A stretch of 64,000 nt of DNA from contig NZ_CP032152.1 of assembly GCF_003555505.1 (NCBI RefSeq), positions 2,031,001 to 2,095,000 on the forward strand. Direction: 5' to 3'. The notes beneath the pieces are model-generated. The model was given only the letters and a program-made list of their open reading frames with translations. It had not been told where the DNA came from and searched no databases. Source of the stretch: Thermosynechococcus sichuanensis E542 (GTDB taxonomy: Bacteria > Cyanobacteriota > Cyanobacteriia > Thermosynechococcales > Thermosynechococcaceae). Of this stretch, positions 37,685-47,602 are shown piece by piece; positions within the stretch are counted from its first letter, which is position 1; each line of letters begins with the position of its first letter. The position numbers were made by a program, and so were the translations under genes.

Positions 37685-39913
37685 TTAGGCGAGATTAACC
37701 ACAACACCTAGGGCACTACCACTCCCCAAACTGTAATCTGCCAAGGCTAATCGCACAGGCTGTTGGGGTGCCTTCAGATTCACCACGACAAGGGTCTGAT
37801 CCACCAATCCCGACCAAAGCTTAGCATCGGCAAAGTTGGTTAAGGGTGGCGTATCCACAACCACCAGATCAAAGTAGTTTTTGAGGTGAGCCATGAATTG
37901 CTTGATGGTGTCTTGGCTGAGGAGCCGCATCGGCTGTTGCCGTAACTCCCCGGCAGTTAAAATTGCGAGGCCGCGCCGCGCCTGAGCAACGCTATACCAG
38001 TGCCGCCGGTGAATCAACCAATCCGCCAAGCCCTGTTCATTGGTAAGGCCGAGATAGCGGTGAATCTGGGGTCGCCGTAAATCCCCATCAATCAGCAGAA
38101 CGCGCCGACCCGTGCCTGCGGCAGCAAGGGCAAGATTAAGGGCAACGGTGGTGCGCCCATCGGTAGGTAGAGCGGAAATCACGGCTAAGGAATGCCCTAA
38201 ACCCACAGCTTGGAGGTTGGCGAACACATGGTGAAAGGCTTCCTGCAACTTTACCCATTCCCCGACGGCGGGCAGCACTTGGGTCACCTGCCACAGCCCT
38301 GAATTGCCCTTCACTACCCGCTCTAAGCGGAGATTGGTTTGGGGGGTTGCCTTGGGAATTTTGCCCAAGAGGGGTAACCCTAGGGCCTCTTCCACCTGCG
38401 CTGGACTGACAAACGTATTAGCCGCAGCATCTGCTAGATAAATGGCCACAACCCCCAAGACAAGGCTGGCGATCGCCCCCAGCACCAGCAGCAGTAATCG
38501 CGGAAACGTAGGCTGAACGGCGGGATTTTCTAGATCCGTCAACACCTGCCAAGCAAAGTTATTTTGCGCCAGTTGCAGTTGCACTGCCTGTCGGGCTTGG
38601 TTGAGCATCTCTAGGGAGAGATTGGCCATCCGAATCTGATTTTCAAGGCGATCAATCGCGGGCAGTTGGCTACTCAGTTGTTGTAATTGTTGGGCAACCG
38701 CTGCTTGGGGGGCAGCAAGCTCAGCATCATAGCGCCGCTGGTTTTCGTACTCAATCCACGCCGTAATGTAGTTGGTAATCAGCGTTTGCGAGACGGTTCC
38801 CTGAAAGCCGAGGCCAGTGGGGTTGTCCACTTGATATTGTTCACCAATCACTTGGCTAGCGATCGCCTGCAATTGCTCCACCAACACTCGCCGCTGTTCC
38901 TCTAGGGCTTGGAGGACGGGTGTCCCTTCATGAAAAATGGCCAGATTCTTGGCAATTTCTTGATCCAGTTCTTGAATGCGTGCCAGTTGTTGCTGATAAG
39001 CGGGAGAGGTACTCAAATTCGCTGCTGCTAGGGCTTCAGCGGGCGTCATCTTCAGTTGTTCTTGCAATCCTTGAAAACGACCGTAGGCCTCCACAGCCTT
39101 AAGGCGAGCTGCTTGGCGCAGGCTATGGATTTGGCGATACTGTTCCGTCAAAAAGCGCAGTTGTTCTGAAGGTTGTAGGCTCGTCCCCTGCGGTTGGCTG
39201 CCTTGAAGCTGCTGCTGGAGTTGCTCTAATTCTTTGAGGTGCTGCTGAATGTCTTTGTCCAGTTGCTCTAGGGTGCGATTGAGTTGTTCTTGGCGATCGC
39301 GCTGACTATAGTCAACAAATGCTTCTGCCACGGCTTTTAAGACTGCGGTCACGATTTCTGGCTGGCGATCGCGATAGGCCACCTCTAGCACTTTTGTTTG
39401 TGTCGGCAGTTGCTCTGTGGCGGAACTAACCACTGGTCGAATTTCCAGATGCTCGGCCAATACCCGCGTGGTTAGATGGGGATACTGCTGTTGCAATTTC
39501 TGGGCAATGGGTGCCAGGACTTTGTCGCTTTCCAGAACCAAAATTTGTGACCCCAAATCTACTTGAGGGGTTGTGGTTGGCGGGGGTGAGGGGAGGGTAC
39601 CAGCAATGCCATCGCGTGGGGTCAAGGTTGGCGCAGGCTGCGGCTCCTTCACCGGTTCCATCAGCAGGCGAAAGTAGGCCTCATACATTTCGGGCTGCCA
39701 GAGAACATACCCGCCCATCACTAAGAATGAGAGCAAAACCGTCCCTGAAAGCAGTCGCCACCGTCGCTGACACAGCTCGCCGAAAGCTTGCAGCCCACCC
39801 TTCCTAGAACGCTTTGTGGTATTGAACCGCAGTGGATTTTGCTGGCGATCGCCCAAAAGGCGTGCTTCGCGATCGACAACCCGTAAATTAGGTACCTTTT
39901 GTGGGAGCGACAT
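37685..39913 (-). CDS. Wzc-like polysaccharide co-polymerase/BY-kinase-like protein with altered Walker A
   Basis: This 742-residue protein resembles Wzc/GumC co-polymerases that control chain length in capsule or exopolysaccharide export. A membrane helix near residue 60, a Wzz domain, a long Gln-rich periplasmic coiled coil and a second helix near 480 precede a cytosolic P-loop domain. Walker A' (LLIDGDLRRP, 608-617) and Walker B (LVVVDTPP, near 687) are normal. Walker A reads PTDGRTT (583-589), with Arg587 for the invariant lysine, and no tyrosine cluster ends the protein. Kinase activity is therefore doubtful. The gene is 16 bases downstream of the Wza-like gene. Confidence 0.9.
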   Translation of the reverse strand: MSLPQKVPNLRVVDREARLLGDRQQNPLRFNTTKRSRKGGLQAFGELCQRRWRLLSGTVLLSFLVMGGYVLWQPEMYEAYFRLLMEPVKEPQPAPTLTPRDGIAGTLPSPPPTTTPQVDLGSQILVLESDKVLAPIAQKLQQQYPHLTTRVLAEHLEIRPVVSSATEQLPTQTKVLEVAYRDRQPEIVTAVLKAVAEAFVDYSQRDRQEQLNRTLEQLDKDIQQHLKELEQLQQQLQGSQPQGTSLQPSEQLRFLTEQYRQIHSLRQAARLKAVEAYGRFQGLQEQLKMTPAEALAAANLSTSPAYQQQLARIQELDQEIAKNLAIFHEGTPVLQALEEQRRVLVEQLQAIASQVIGEQYQVDNPTGLGFQGTVSQTLITNYITAWIEYENQRRYDAELAAPQAAVAQQLQQLSSQLPAIDRLENQIRMANLSLEMLNQARQAVQLQLAQNNFAWQVLTDLENPAVQPTFPRLLLLVLGAIASLVLGVVAIYLADAAANTFVSPAQVEEALGLPLLGKIPKATPQTNLRLERVVKGNSGLWQVTQVLPAVGEWVKLQEAFHHVFANLQAVGLGHSLAVISALPTDGRTTVALNLALAAAGTGRRVLLIDGDLRRPQIHRYLGLTNEQGLADWLIHRRHWYSVAQARRGLAILTAGELRQQPMRLLSQDTIKQFMAHLKNYFDLVVVDTPPLTNFADAKLWSGLVDQTLVVVNLKAPQQPVRLALADYSLGSGSALGVVVNLA

Positions 39914-39929
39914 TAGCGATCCATTATCC

Positions 39930-41072
39930 TTAATCGAAGAGATTGATCAAAATTCCCAATGTTCCCAATGCACCAAAAGGACGCAGCGCATTCCCAATCG
40001 TATCCCCCACCTGCGTTAGCCCTGACCGTTCCACCACAATCACATCCCCCTGTTGCAACACAGGATTGTTGTTGGCATTGGGTTGAGCCGCCAAGCTAAA
40101 GGGAATCCGTCGCCGACTGACCGTGCCATCGCGATTGAGCCGCACCAGCGTCACCCTAGACATATTGGCACGTTGCACATTGAATCCGCCCGCCGCCCCA
40201 ATTCCCTGAGTGAGGGTGGCATTGGCTGGCACCTCGACCAAGCCTGGTCGCAATACTTCCCCCACAACTTGGACGCGAATCACCTGCGGCGAAAACGTTG
40301 CTGAGGCCACCCGTATGGCTTCCGCTGCATTCACTTCCTTCGCCTTGGGTACCACAATCACATCATCACTGCGCAGCGTAATATCCTGATTGGCATCTCC
40401 TGACTGAATCATCTCCCAAAGATTAATTCTGGTTACCGCTGTTTGGCCATTCCCCAGTTGACGGCGCACCTCAATGTTGCGAATATCGGCCTCTTGGGTA
40501 ATGCCGCCCGCTTGGGCAAGAACTCGACTCAAACGCGGCCACGTCAATCCACCGGAAAGACCAACAGAATCAGCACTCGCTGCTTGATCTGCTGTGGAAA
40601 CAGTGACCCCTGTAAAAGGAACAACATAAGTCCCTGGACGTGTGACTTCACCCGCCACCAGAATCTTCATCGGGCGTGGAGTCTGCAACGTAACCGTCAC
40701 TGCCGGAAAGCGCATGACTTTACTGTAGGCATTCAGAATCACCTGCTCCGCTTGAGGTAAGGTTAAGCCGCCCACCATGACGCGCCCTGCAAGGGGCAAA
40801 GAAACTGAGCCATCCAGATTCACTGCAAATTCTTTTTGAGTGGTAACAGTTGGGGGTAAGTTGACCACTTCAATGAAAAGCACATCCCCTGCCCCCAAAA
40901 GATAGTCCTGAAGGGGGTTAATGCTGGTAAAACTGTAGGAGCTTGGGCTGACGGGCATGGGTTGAGCACTAGCCGAGCGGGGTACCACCAGTGTTGCCCC
41001 AAGGGTGAATCCACTGGCGATCGCCAGCGTGATCACGGTGTTGTGTAGCTTTGGCAATGATTTGCACCCCAT
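39930..41072 (-). CDS. SLBB/Wza-type polysaccharide export protein
   Basis: This outer-membrane or periplasmic polysaccharide export protein has a signal peptide (about 1-36, ending SASA). A Poly_export domain follows with YLLGAGDVLFIEVVN and the segment DGSVSLPLAGRVMVGGLT. Two SLBB domains follow (VAGEVTRPGTY and VVGEVLRPGLV). No lipoprotein cysteine is evident after the signal peptide. With the Wzc-like gene it forms a two-gene export operon. The exported polysaccharide is unknown. Confidence 0.93.
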   Translation of the reverse strand: MGCKSLPKLHNTVITLAIASGFTLGATLVVPRSASAQPMPVSPSSYSFTSINPLQDYLLGAGDVLFIEVVNLPPTVTTQKEFAVNLDGSVSLPLAGRVMVGGLTLPQAEQVILNAYSKVMRFPAVTVTLQTPRPMKILVAGEVTRPGTYVVPFTGVTVSTADQAASADSVGLSGGLTWPRLSRVLAQAGGITQEADIRNIEVRRQLGNGQTAVTRINLWEMIQSGDANQDITLRSDDVIVVPKAKEVNAAEAIRVASATFSPQVIRVQVVGEVLRPGLVEVPANATLTQGIGAAGGFNVQRANMSRVTLVRLNRDGTVSRRRIPFSLAAQPNANNNPVLQQGDVIVVERSGLTQVGDTIGNALRPFGALGTLGILINLFD

Positions 41073-41185
41073 AATTCATTCTCTCCTCACTCACCTGTTT
41101 GTTCTACCATACGCCATCTATTCGCAACCAAGGTCATGAAAAAAGGCTTTAGAATGAGTGCAAATGGCCTTGTCACCTCATTGTA

Positions 41186-41908
41186 ATGCTGGATCAGCCA
41201 CTCATTTGTCTAGAACAAATTTCTAAAGTGTATGGCCAAGGGGAAACGGAAGTTCACGCCCTTAGGGAGGTGAATCTCAACATTCAGCGGGGAGAGTACT
41301 GTGCAATTATGGGGGCTTCGGGGTCAGGGAAGTCCACAATGATGAATATTATTGGCTGTTTGGATCGCCCGACCTCTGGCCGCTACTTTCTCGATGGTCA
41401 AGATGTGGCACACCTCAGTGATGATGAGCTGGCTCATATTCGCAATGCCAAGATTGGCTTCGTCTTTCAACAGTTTTACCTCCTAGGGCAGCTAACGGCA
41501 CTGGAAAATGTGATGCTACCCATGGTCTATGCTCAAGTCCCGCCCAAAGAACGGCGCGATCGCGCCATCGCCGCATTGGAACAGGTGGGGTTGGGTCACC
41601 GCCTTGAGAATCGTCCCAATCAACTTTCAGGAGGACAGCAACAACGGGTAGCGATCGCCCGCGCTATTGTCAATCAGCCCCTGCTCCTGCTGGCCGATGA
41701 ACCCACCGGTGCTCTCGATAGCCACACCACTGCGGAAATTCTCGCCATCTTTGGTCAACTCAATGCAGCGGGCATGACGGTAATTATGGTGACCCATGAA
41801 CCCGATGTAGCGGCGGTCACGCACCGCATTATCCAGTTTCGCGACGGTCAAATTCGTTCCGATCGCCCCAATGTGCCTAGCCCGCTGACGGCACCTGTTC
41901 TATCTTAA
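41186..41908 (+). CDS. ABC transporter ATPase, MacB/LolD type
   Basis: This 240-residue ATPase belongs to the MacB/LolD class used for lipoprotein release, macrolide or peptide export and similar tasks. Walker A is GASGSGKST near residue 44, the signature [15 protein letters not shown] near 148 and Walker B LLLADEPTGALDS near 168. EVHALREVNL at the start is typical. No MacB-like permease is adjacent. The HlyD-like adaptor at 10400 could be a partner, but they are 30 kb apart and this is speculation. Confidence 0.93.
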   Translation: MLDQPLICLEQISKVYGQGETEVHALREVNLNIQRGEYCAIMGASGSGKSTMMNIIGCLDRPTSGRYFLDGQDVAHLSDDELAHIRNAKIGFVFQQFYLLGQLTALENVMLPMVYAQVPPKERRDRAIAALEQVGLGHRLENRPNQLSGGQQQRVAIARAIVNQPLLLLADEPTGALDSHTTAEILAIFGQLNAAGMTVIMVTHEPDVAAVTHRIIQFRDGQIRSDRPNVPSPLTAPVLS

Positions 41909-41934
41909 GAAGGGGAGTCACTGAGAAAAAAGCA

Positions 41935-42219
41935 ATGGCAAAAGCAGTTTGGAAAGGGGCGACCTTGGCCCAGAGCGATCGCTATGAAGTCGTCGAAGGC
42001 AATGTTTATTTTCCGCCCGAGGCACTCAACCTCGCCTATTTTCAGCCCAGCGATACCCACACGGTTTGTGGCTGGAAAGGCACAGCCAGCTACTACCACG
42101 TTGTTGTCAACGGTGAAGTGAATCGTGATGCGGCGTGGTACTATCCCGATCCCAAACCCGCGGCAGCCAATATCAAGGGTTATGTGGCATTTTGGCGCGG
42201 GGTGCAGGTGACGCGCTAA
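41935..42219 (+). CDS. DUF427-family protein
   Basis: This 94-residue protein matches DUF427, a compact beta-rich domain. Recognisable parts are GATLAQSDRYEVVEGNVYFPP, TVCGWKGTASYYHV and AAWYYPDPKPAAANIKGYVAFW. The family is common in bacteria and fungi and its biochemical function is not known to me. Its last 47 bases overlap the 3' end of the convergent metF gene, so both C-termini are encoded by the same DNA. Confidence 0.88.
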   Translation: MAKAVWKGATLAQSDRYEVVEGNVYFPPEALNLAYFQPSDTHTVCGWKGTASYYHVVVNGEVNRDAAWYYPDPKPAAANIKGYVAFWRGVQVTR

Positions 42220-43132
42220 GGGGAGCAATTCCCGCTCGGTTGAGAATTTCCGGAATCAAGTCCTCTCGACGCACTGCCATTAAATGCACCCCCTGGCAAA
42301 GTTGCCGTGCCTGTTGGACTTGCTCAGCAGCAATCATAATTCCTTCATCCAAGGGATCAGCAGCGGCAGCGAGGCGATCGATAATGTGCTGAGGAATCGA
42401 AGCCCCCGGCACCGCACGATTGATAAACAGAGCATTTTTAGCCGACTTGAGAAGAAAAATTCCAGCGAGAATAGGCCGACCACAGCCCGCGGCAATCTGA
42501 TCCATAAACTTGGCTAGCCGCTCAAAGTCGGTAATCAACTGCGTTTGAAAAAACTGGGCACCCGCTGCTAATTTGCGTTCAAACCGTTGCTGTAATCCGG
42601 ACCAACTGGGGGATTGGGGATCAACTGCTGCCCCGGCAAAAAATTGCGTCGCTCCATCTGGTAAAGGACGGTCTTCGCTATCTACCCCTTGATTGAGTTG
42701 GCCAATGACGCGCAATAGCCGCACAGATTCCAAATCAAAAACGGGTTTGGCTTGGGGATGATCCCCTGCTTTGACGGGGTCGCCTGTGAGTGCCAAAATA
42801 TTGCGTAAACCAAGAGCGGCAATACCCATCAAATCCGCTTGCAGGGCAATGCGGTTGCGATCGCGACAGGCCATTTGGCAAATGGGTTCCAATCCCTGTT
42901 GTTGCAATAAATAAGCTGCTGCCCAAGAACTCATCCGTAAGACAGCACGACTGCCATCGGTAACATTGACAGCATGAACTCGCCCCTTGAGATGGGCTGC
43001 TTGGCGCAACATTGTACTGGCATCTCTCCCCTTGGGGGGGCACACCTCTGCGGTGATGAGAAACTCACCCTGCTCACAGGCAGCTTGAAAACCCGAGACA
43101 GACAAGGAAATAGCTGGAGCGCGACTAGGCAA
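42173..43132 (-). CDS. metF: Methylenetetrahydrofolate reductase family protein
   Basis: This TIM-barrel flavoprotein family reduces 5,10-methylene-THF to 5-methyl-THF for methionine synthesis. The strand-1 motif is TAEVCPPKGRD, where the usual form is FEFFPPK. HAVNVTDGSRA, ILALTGDPV and AVDPQ also match the cyanobacterial subgroup. The length is 319 residues. The first in-frame start after a stop codon is TTG 43132; another TTG lies at 43105. No ATG start is available, so the exact start is unsure. Confidence 0.87.
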   Translation of the reverse strand: MPSRAPAISLSVSGFQAACEQGEFLITAEVCPPKGRDASTMLRQAAHLKGRVHAVNVTDGSRAVLRMSSWAAAYLLQQQGLEPICQMACRDRNRIALQADLMGIAALGLRNILALTGDPVKAGDHPQAKPVFDLESVRLLRVIGQLNQGVDSEDRPLPDGATQFFAGAAVDPQSPSWSGLQQRFERKLAAGAQFFQTQLITDFERLAKFMDQIAAGCGRPILAGIFLLKSAKNALFINRAVPGASIPQHIIDRLAAAADPLDEGIMIAAEQVQQARQLCQGVHLMAVRREDLIPEILNRAGIAPLSASPAPRAKMPHNP

Positions 43133-43160
43133 CTATCATACACACTCATGGCGCCCCTTC

Positions 43161-44531
43161 CTAGGCAGCCAAGTGAGCAGTCACTGTTTGTACGAGGGTT
43201 TCTGTCCAATAATCAGCAACACTCTGCTGCTCTGCTTCCACCATCACCCGGATGACGGGTTCTGTACCGGAGGCACGTACCAGGACTCGCCCGCGATCGC
43301 CCATATCCAGTTGGGCTTTCGCAATCATCTGTTGCAGAGGTTCACACTCTTGCCAATGGAGTCGCCGCTGCCGATCCTCAACACGGACATTGCGCAGAAT
43401 TTGCGGATAGGCGGTAAAACTTTGGTCTCGCAGTTGTGCCAAGGATAGACGGGAATCCTGAACCAGGGTCGCTAAATGAACGGCTGTGAGTAAGCCATCT
43501 CCCCCCACGCCATAGTGACGGCAGAGAATATGTCCCGACTGTTCTCCCCCCAGCATGGCACCGTGGCGCAACATCTCTGCATGGACGTATTGATCGCCCA
43601 CCGCTGCCCGCACCAGTTGTCCACCCCGCGCTTGCCAAGCCCGCTCAAAGCCCAGATTCGACATCACAGTGGCGACAATCAAATCCTTGGGCAGTTGTGC
43701 CTGCGACTGGAGCCGTTGTCCCCAGAAATAGAGAATGTGATCGCCATCAACCACCCGTCCTTGACTATCCACTGCCAGCACGCGATCAGCATCGCCATCA
43801 AAGGCAAACCCCATCGCAGCACGGGTTTCACGGACAGCCTGTTGCAACGGCTCTAAATGGGTCGAACCGCAGTTGACATTAATGCGATCGCCATCGGCGC
43901 GATCGTGAAGCGCAATCACCTCAGCCCCTAAGGCATGGAATACCGTCGGTGCCACTGATACCGCAGATCCCCAAGCCAAATCCAACACCACCCGCAGTCC
44001 CCGCAGCGGTTGACGATCCTCAAGGGGGGCTTGCACGGCATGGCGATAGCGCTGAAGCAGTTCGGGACGATGATGCAAATGCCCCCACTGCTCCGTATGG
44101 GGCAGGGATAAGCCAGCATTGAGGTGCGCTTCAATTTCTTTTTGCAGATCAGGACTGAGCTTGCTGCCATCACTGCCAAAAATTTTAATGCCGTTATCGG
44201 CGGGCGGATTGTGACTGGCGGAAATCATGGCGCCACCAATGGCTTCTGTGGTGGCCGTTAGGTAGGCAATGCAGGGGGTCGGACACAAGCCCACATTCCA
44301 CACTTCAAAACCAGCGGCGGTTAACCCTGCGGCCAAGGCTGTGGCCAACATATCGCTGGAGTTGCGGGAGTCTTGACCAATAATAAAGGGGCGCTGGGGT
44401 GCATCCGTAGTCTGCCGCAGGACTTCTCCTACCCAATATCCCAAACTCAAGGCCAAGTTGGGGGTTAGCAACTCCCCGGCGCGTCCGCGAATGCCATCGG
44501 TGCCAAACCGAATCGGCTGCTGCCCAGTCAT
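43161..44531 (-). CDS. glmM: Phosphoglucosamine mutase GlmM
   Basis: GlmM interconverts glucosamine-6-phosphate and glucosamine-1-phosphate for UDP-GlcNAc, needed for peptidoglycan and lipid A. The N-terminus RFGTDGIRG, the active-site serine loop [13 protein letters not shown] near residue 101, the metal loop [13 protein letters not shown] and the phosphate-binding [15 protein letters not shown] are all intact. ATG 44531 follows GAGGA and gives 456 residues; an upstream alternative would add seven. metF follows on the same strand. Confidence 0.96.
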   Translation of the reverse strand: MTGQQPIRFGTDGIRGRAGELLTPNLALSLGYWVGEVLRQTTDAPQRPFIIGQDSRNSSDMLATALAAGLTAAGFEVWNVGLCPTPCIAYLTATTEAIGGAMISASHNPPADNGIKIFGSDGSKLSPDLQKEIEAHLNAGLSLPHTEQWGHLHHRPELLQRYRHAVQAPLEDRQPLRGLRVVLDLAWGSAVSVAPTVFHALGAEVIALHDRADGDRINVNCGSTHLEPLQQAVRETRAAMGFAFDGDADRVLAVDSQGRVVDGDHILYFWGQRLQSQAQLPKDLIVATVMSNLGFERAWQARGGQLVRAAVGDQYVHAEMLRHGAMLGGEQSGHILCRHYGVGGDGLLTAVHLATLVQDSRLSLAQLRDQSFTAYPQILRNVRVEDRQRRLHWQECEPLQQMIAKAQLDMGDRGRVLVRASGTEPVIRVMVEAEQQSVADYWTETLVQTVTAHLAA

Positions 44532-44717
44532 GGTTAATTCCTCACGCCACACCAGTACTCACTATTTTCTAGTCGATCTCCTGAGCTATGCAGGAGAGAT
44601 GTCTTAACATTATTTATTCACTATCTCTGGACTATAGCACCTCCATGAACCTTTGCTGCCGCATCAACGTCCCCCCACAGGAGTATTCTGGATCAGCGGG
44701 AATTGAGGCAAAGCCAG

Positions 44718-45740
44718 ATGTTACCACCCGACCTGCGCCAGCAATTGCAATCGTCCCAAGGGCGACTCCTACACTTGTTGGAGTCCTTTTCCGCAGCACG
44801 GGTGCTGGTGGTGGGAGATCTCACCCTCGATGAATTCCTCACGGGTCAGGTGGAGCGCCTCTCGCGGGAAGCCCCTGTGCTGATTTTGCGCCATGAGTTT
44901 ACCCGCCAAGTCCCCGGCGGCGGTGCCAATGCCATCTACAATTTGGCCCAGTTGGGTGCTCAGGTGCAGGCCGTTGGTCTGGTGGGTGCAGATCCCCAGG
45001 GGGAAGCCCTCTGTGGCATTTTTCAAAGGGCGGGGATTGATACGCGGGGTATCTTTAAGGACGGCGATCGCCCCACAGTGACAAAAACGCGCATCTCAGG
45101 TCATGCTCGTCAGTCGGTGACACAGCAAATTGTGCGGGTGGATCGCAAGTCCGATGATCTGCCTGCCCCGGCGCTTCAGGAGGCGCTAGCGGCCTTTATT
45201 CGTCAGCAGGTGGGGGCTGCCGATGCGGTGGTTTGCTCCGACTATGGCGATGGCGTCTTTACCCCCCCTGTGATTGCCGCTGCCCTACAGCATGAGCGGA
45301 CAATTGTGGACAGCCAACGGGATTTAGCCCGTTACCGCGGTGCTTTTCTATTTACGCCGAACCTGCCAGAAGCAGAGGCAGCGGTGGGTTACCCGATTCG
45401 GACGGAGGCAGACGTCCTGCGGGCTGGGGAAGATTTACTCGACTTGACGGGCGCTAAATATATGCTGATTACACGCGGCGATGCCGGTATGAGTCTCTTT
45501 AGTCGCGAGACGGCGCCCTACCATTTGCCCGCCTTTAACCGCACCGATGTCTTTGATGTCACTGGGGCGGGCGATACCGTTGTTGCTGCTTTAACCCTTG
45601 CCCTTGTGGCGGGTGCCAGTCTTTGGGAGGCGGCGGTTTTAGGCAATTTGGCCGCCAGTATTGTCGTACGCCAGTTTGGCACAGCCACCACATCCACCGC
45701 CGAGATGGCGGCAGCCCTGCACCATTTGCTGGAAGATTAG
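44718..45740 (+). CDS. PfkB-family sugar kinase, RfaE1/HldE kinase-like
   Basis: This ribokinase-fold enzyme most resembles the heptose-7-phosphate kinase domain of HldE/RfaE. It shows VLVVGDLTLDEFLTGQVERLSREAPV at its start (split here for length), GGGANAIYNLAQLGA, VRVDRKS and the catalytic FDVTGAGDTVVAALTL near residue 278. No adenylyltransferase domain follows, so it is the kinase half only. ATG 44718 with GAGG upstream is preferred over TTG 44703. The sugar substrate is inferred from resemblance. It overlaps the convergent amidase gene by four bases. Confidence 0.85.
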   Translation: MLPPDLRQQLQSSQGRLLHLLESFSAARVLVVGDLTLDEFLTGQVERLSREAPVLILRHEFTRQVPGGGANAIYNLAQLGAQVQAVGLVGADPQGEALCGIFQRAGIDTRGIFKDGDRPTVTKTRISGHARQSVTQQIVRVDRKSDDLPAPALQEALAAFIRQQVGAADAVVCSDYGDGVFTPPVIAAALQHERTIVDSQRDLARYRGAFLFTPNLPEAEAAVGYPIRTEADVLRAGEDLLDLTGAKYMLITRGDAGMSLFSRETAPYHLPAFNRTDVFDVTGAGDTVVAALTLALVAGASLWEAAVLGNLAASIVVRQFGTATTSTAEMAAALHHLLED

Positions 45741-47470
45741 TGCCGCCTAGCCTGCTGCAACCATTCAAGAATGCCTTGGGCAAGGGTGCGGGCAAGCTCA
45801 GCTTGGGCTTGCGGGTTAACAATCCACTCAAACTCCTCAGGGTGAATCATAAAGCCCAGTTCCAGCAGCACCGCAGGGGCAATTGTGGGACGAGTGAGAG
45901 CAAGGTTATTCCAAAACACACCGTACTGCTGCCGCCGCAGTCGCTGACTGAGATACCCCTCTAGGAAAATCGCAAGGTCATGGCTTTGGGGGTGATACCA
46001 AAAGGTGCCAATTCCTTGGGTATTGCGGGCATCGCCAGCATCGGGGAGAGCATTGTAGTGCAAGCTCAGGGCAAGGGTGGGTTGGGCGGATTCAATGGCG
46101 AGCAGGCGATCGGGCAAGTCCAGATCAATATCCTCTGTGCGCGTCAAAATGACCGTTGCCCCAAGGCGTTCTAGCTCAGGTGCCAGTTTTTTGGCCAGTG
46201 CCAATGTGACGACCTTCTCTGGGGTACCATCTGGACCCCGTGCGCCTAAGTCCTCAGGTCCGCCATGGCCGGGATCAAGGAGAATTTTAATCCCCCGCAG
46301 GGGTTGTGTTCCCCGTTGGAGTTGGGGTGGATGACGCAGTTGCAGCACCAGCCGATTCCCCTCATAGGCCACACGATAGCCCCACTGTTGGCGATGATGC
46401 AGCGTAAAACGATACTCCACCCGCTGTTGATCAACAGGATACCCATCAAGGCGTTGAATCACGGGATCGGCATCGAGGCGAATGATGTCGGTTTGGGGAA
46501 TCGTGTTGTGGAGTGTCAGCGTGAACTGGCGATCGCCCTGCTGAATTGAAATCGGTACGGGTACATCCAAGGGAAAGCTGATTTCTGTCCAACCGGCAAG
46601 CTGGCGGCTGGTAATACTGCGGATGGTGGCGGTTGTTGGCAGAGCACTGGAGAGGAAGCGCACTTCATTGGCGCGGATCCACCCCCCATAGTCCAAATGC
46701 AGCCAGTCCCCCGTTTGTCCTCGCACCCGTGCTCGCGTTCCCACTGGCAAGGGCGTTAGCCGTGAATAATCGGTGCCGGGGCCAGTGCGGGCTACCCCCC
46801 CAAGGGAGCGGGTGACTTCAACAACAGGTAATTGCGTTGGCTCAGCCACACGAATGCGGGCACCTAGCTGACGTTGGTTGTCAAATTGCCACTGAATTTG
46901 GCCATAGTCGCCCACTTGGCTTAGCTGGAGGCAATTGCGGTAGAGAGAAGGACGAGGGGTCACCACATCTGCTTGATCAATCAGGGCAGCAAGGTTAGAC
47001 GGCAGTTGTACTTGAGGCGGTAGGGGTTCTAGGGGCAGAATGCGCTGACCCACTTGGACTTGAACGGCGCGATCGCTAGGAGCAGCAGCGGTAAAGCAAA
47101 CAATTTCATTGGCCAGACGCACTAAATCGGCGGTTGGTTCTAGGGGTTGTAGGGTGGTCGGTACTTGGGGCACCGTGCGGGTGATGGCAAAGTCAAGGCG
47201 CTGATCCCCCGCTTGAAGGGTGATGCGATTCAACCCGGGTTGCAGGGGAATACTGGGGGCAAAGTGTCCCGCTGGCGAGCGATCGCTAATCACTTGACCA
47301 TTGAGCGTCACCACAACCTGTGGCGGTGCTGTGCCAATAAAGAAAATCTGAGGGGCACTGGTGGCGTGCTCTCGCGGCGGATAAACCACTTGCAGTGACC
47401 CCAGTGCCGGTGCTGGCTGGAGTGAACTCACCATCAGCGCACCAAAGAGACTCAAACCAAACCAATTCAC
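45737..47470 (-). CDS. N-acetylmuramoyl-L-alanine amidase (Amidase_3) with SH3 domain
   Basis: This exported amidase splits the peptide from muramic acid in peptidoglycan. A signal peptide covers about residues 1-24. A beta-rich N-terminal part is followed by an SH3b-like domain (GVARTGPGTDYSRL near 230), an AMIN-like beta domain (about 280-390) and the C-terminal Amidase_3 domain. Zinc and catalytic motifs are LLDPGHGGPEDLGA, SLHYNA and VLLELGFM. The start is placed at GTG 47470, which has GAGGG six bases upstream; TTG 47476 is an alternative. The domain order points to septal or lateral wall remodelling. Confidence 0.92.
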   Translation of the reverse strand: MNWFGLSLFGALMVSSLQPAPALGSLQVVYPPREHATSAPQIFFIGTAPPQVVVTLNGQVISDRSPAGHFAPSIPLQPGLNRITLQAGDQRLDFAITRTVPQVPTTLQPLEPTADLVRLANEIVCFTAAAPSDRAVQVQVGQRILPLEPLPPQVQLPSNLAALIDQADVVTPRPSLYRNCLQLSQVGDYGQIQWQFDNQRQLGARIRVAEPTQLPVVEVTRSLGGVARTGPGTDYSRLTPLPVGTRARVRGQTGDWLHLDYGGWIRANEVRFLSSALPTTATIRSITSRQLAGWTEISFPLDVPVPISIQQGDRQFTLTLHNTIPQTDIIRLDADPVIQRLDGYPVDQQRVEYRFTLHHRQQWGYRVAYEGNRLVLQLRHPPQLQRGTQPLRGIKILLDPGHGGPEDLGARGPDGTPEKVVTLALAKKLAPELERLGATVILTRTEDIDLDLPDRLLAIESAQPTLALSLHYNALPDAGDARNTQGIGTFWYHPQSHDLAIFLEGYLSQRLRRQQYGVFWNNLALTRPTIAPAVLLELGFMIHPEEFEWIVNPQAQAELARTLAQGILEWLQQARRH

Positions 47471-47602
47471 CCCCAACCCTCATACATTTCTTAATCCTTT
47501 CTTTAGATTACCGCCCTTATCTAAAAAATAGGGTACTCACATCGCGTTTTGCCTATTCTGATCCTGTTGCATCCTTGTGCAAAGGACTGTTATAAAAGGC
47601 AA

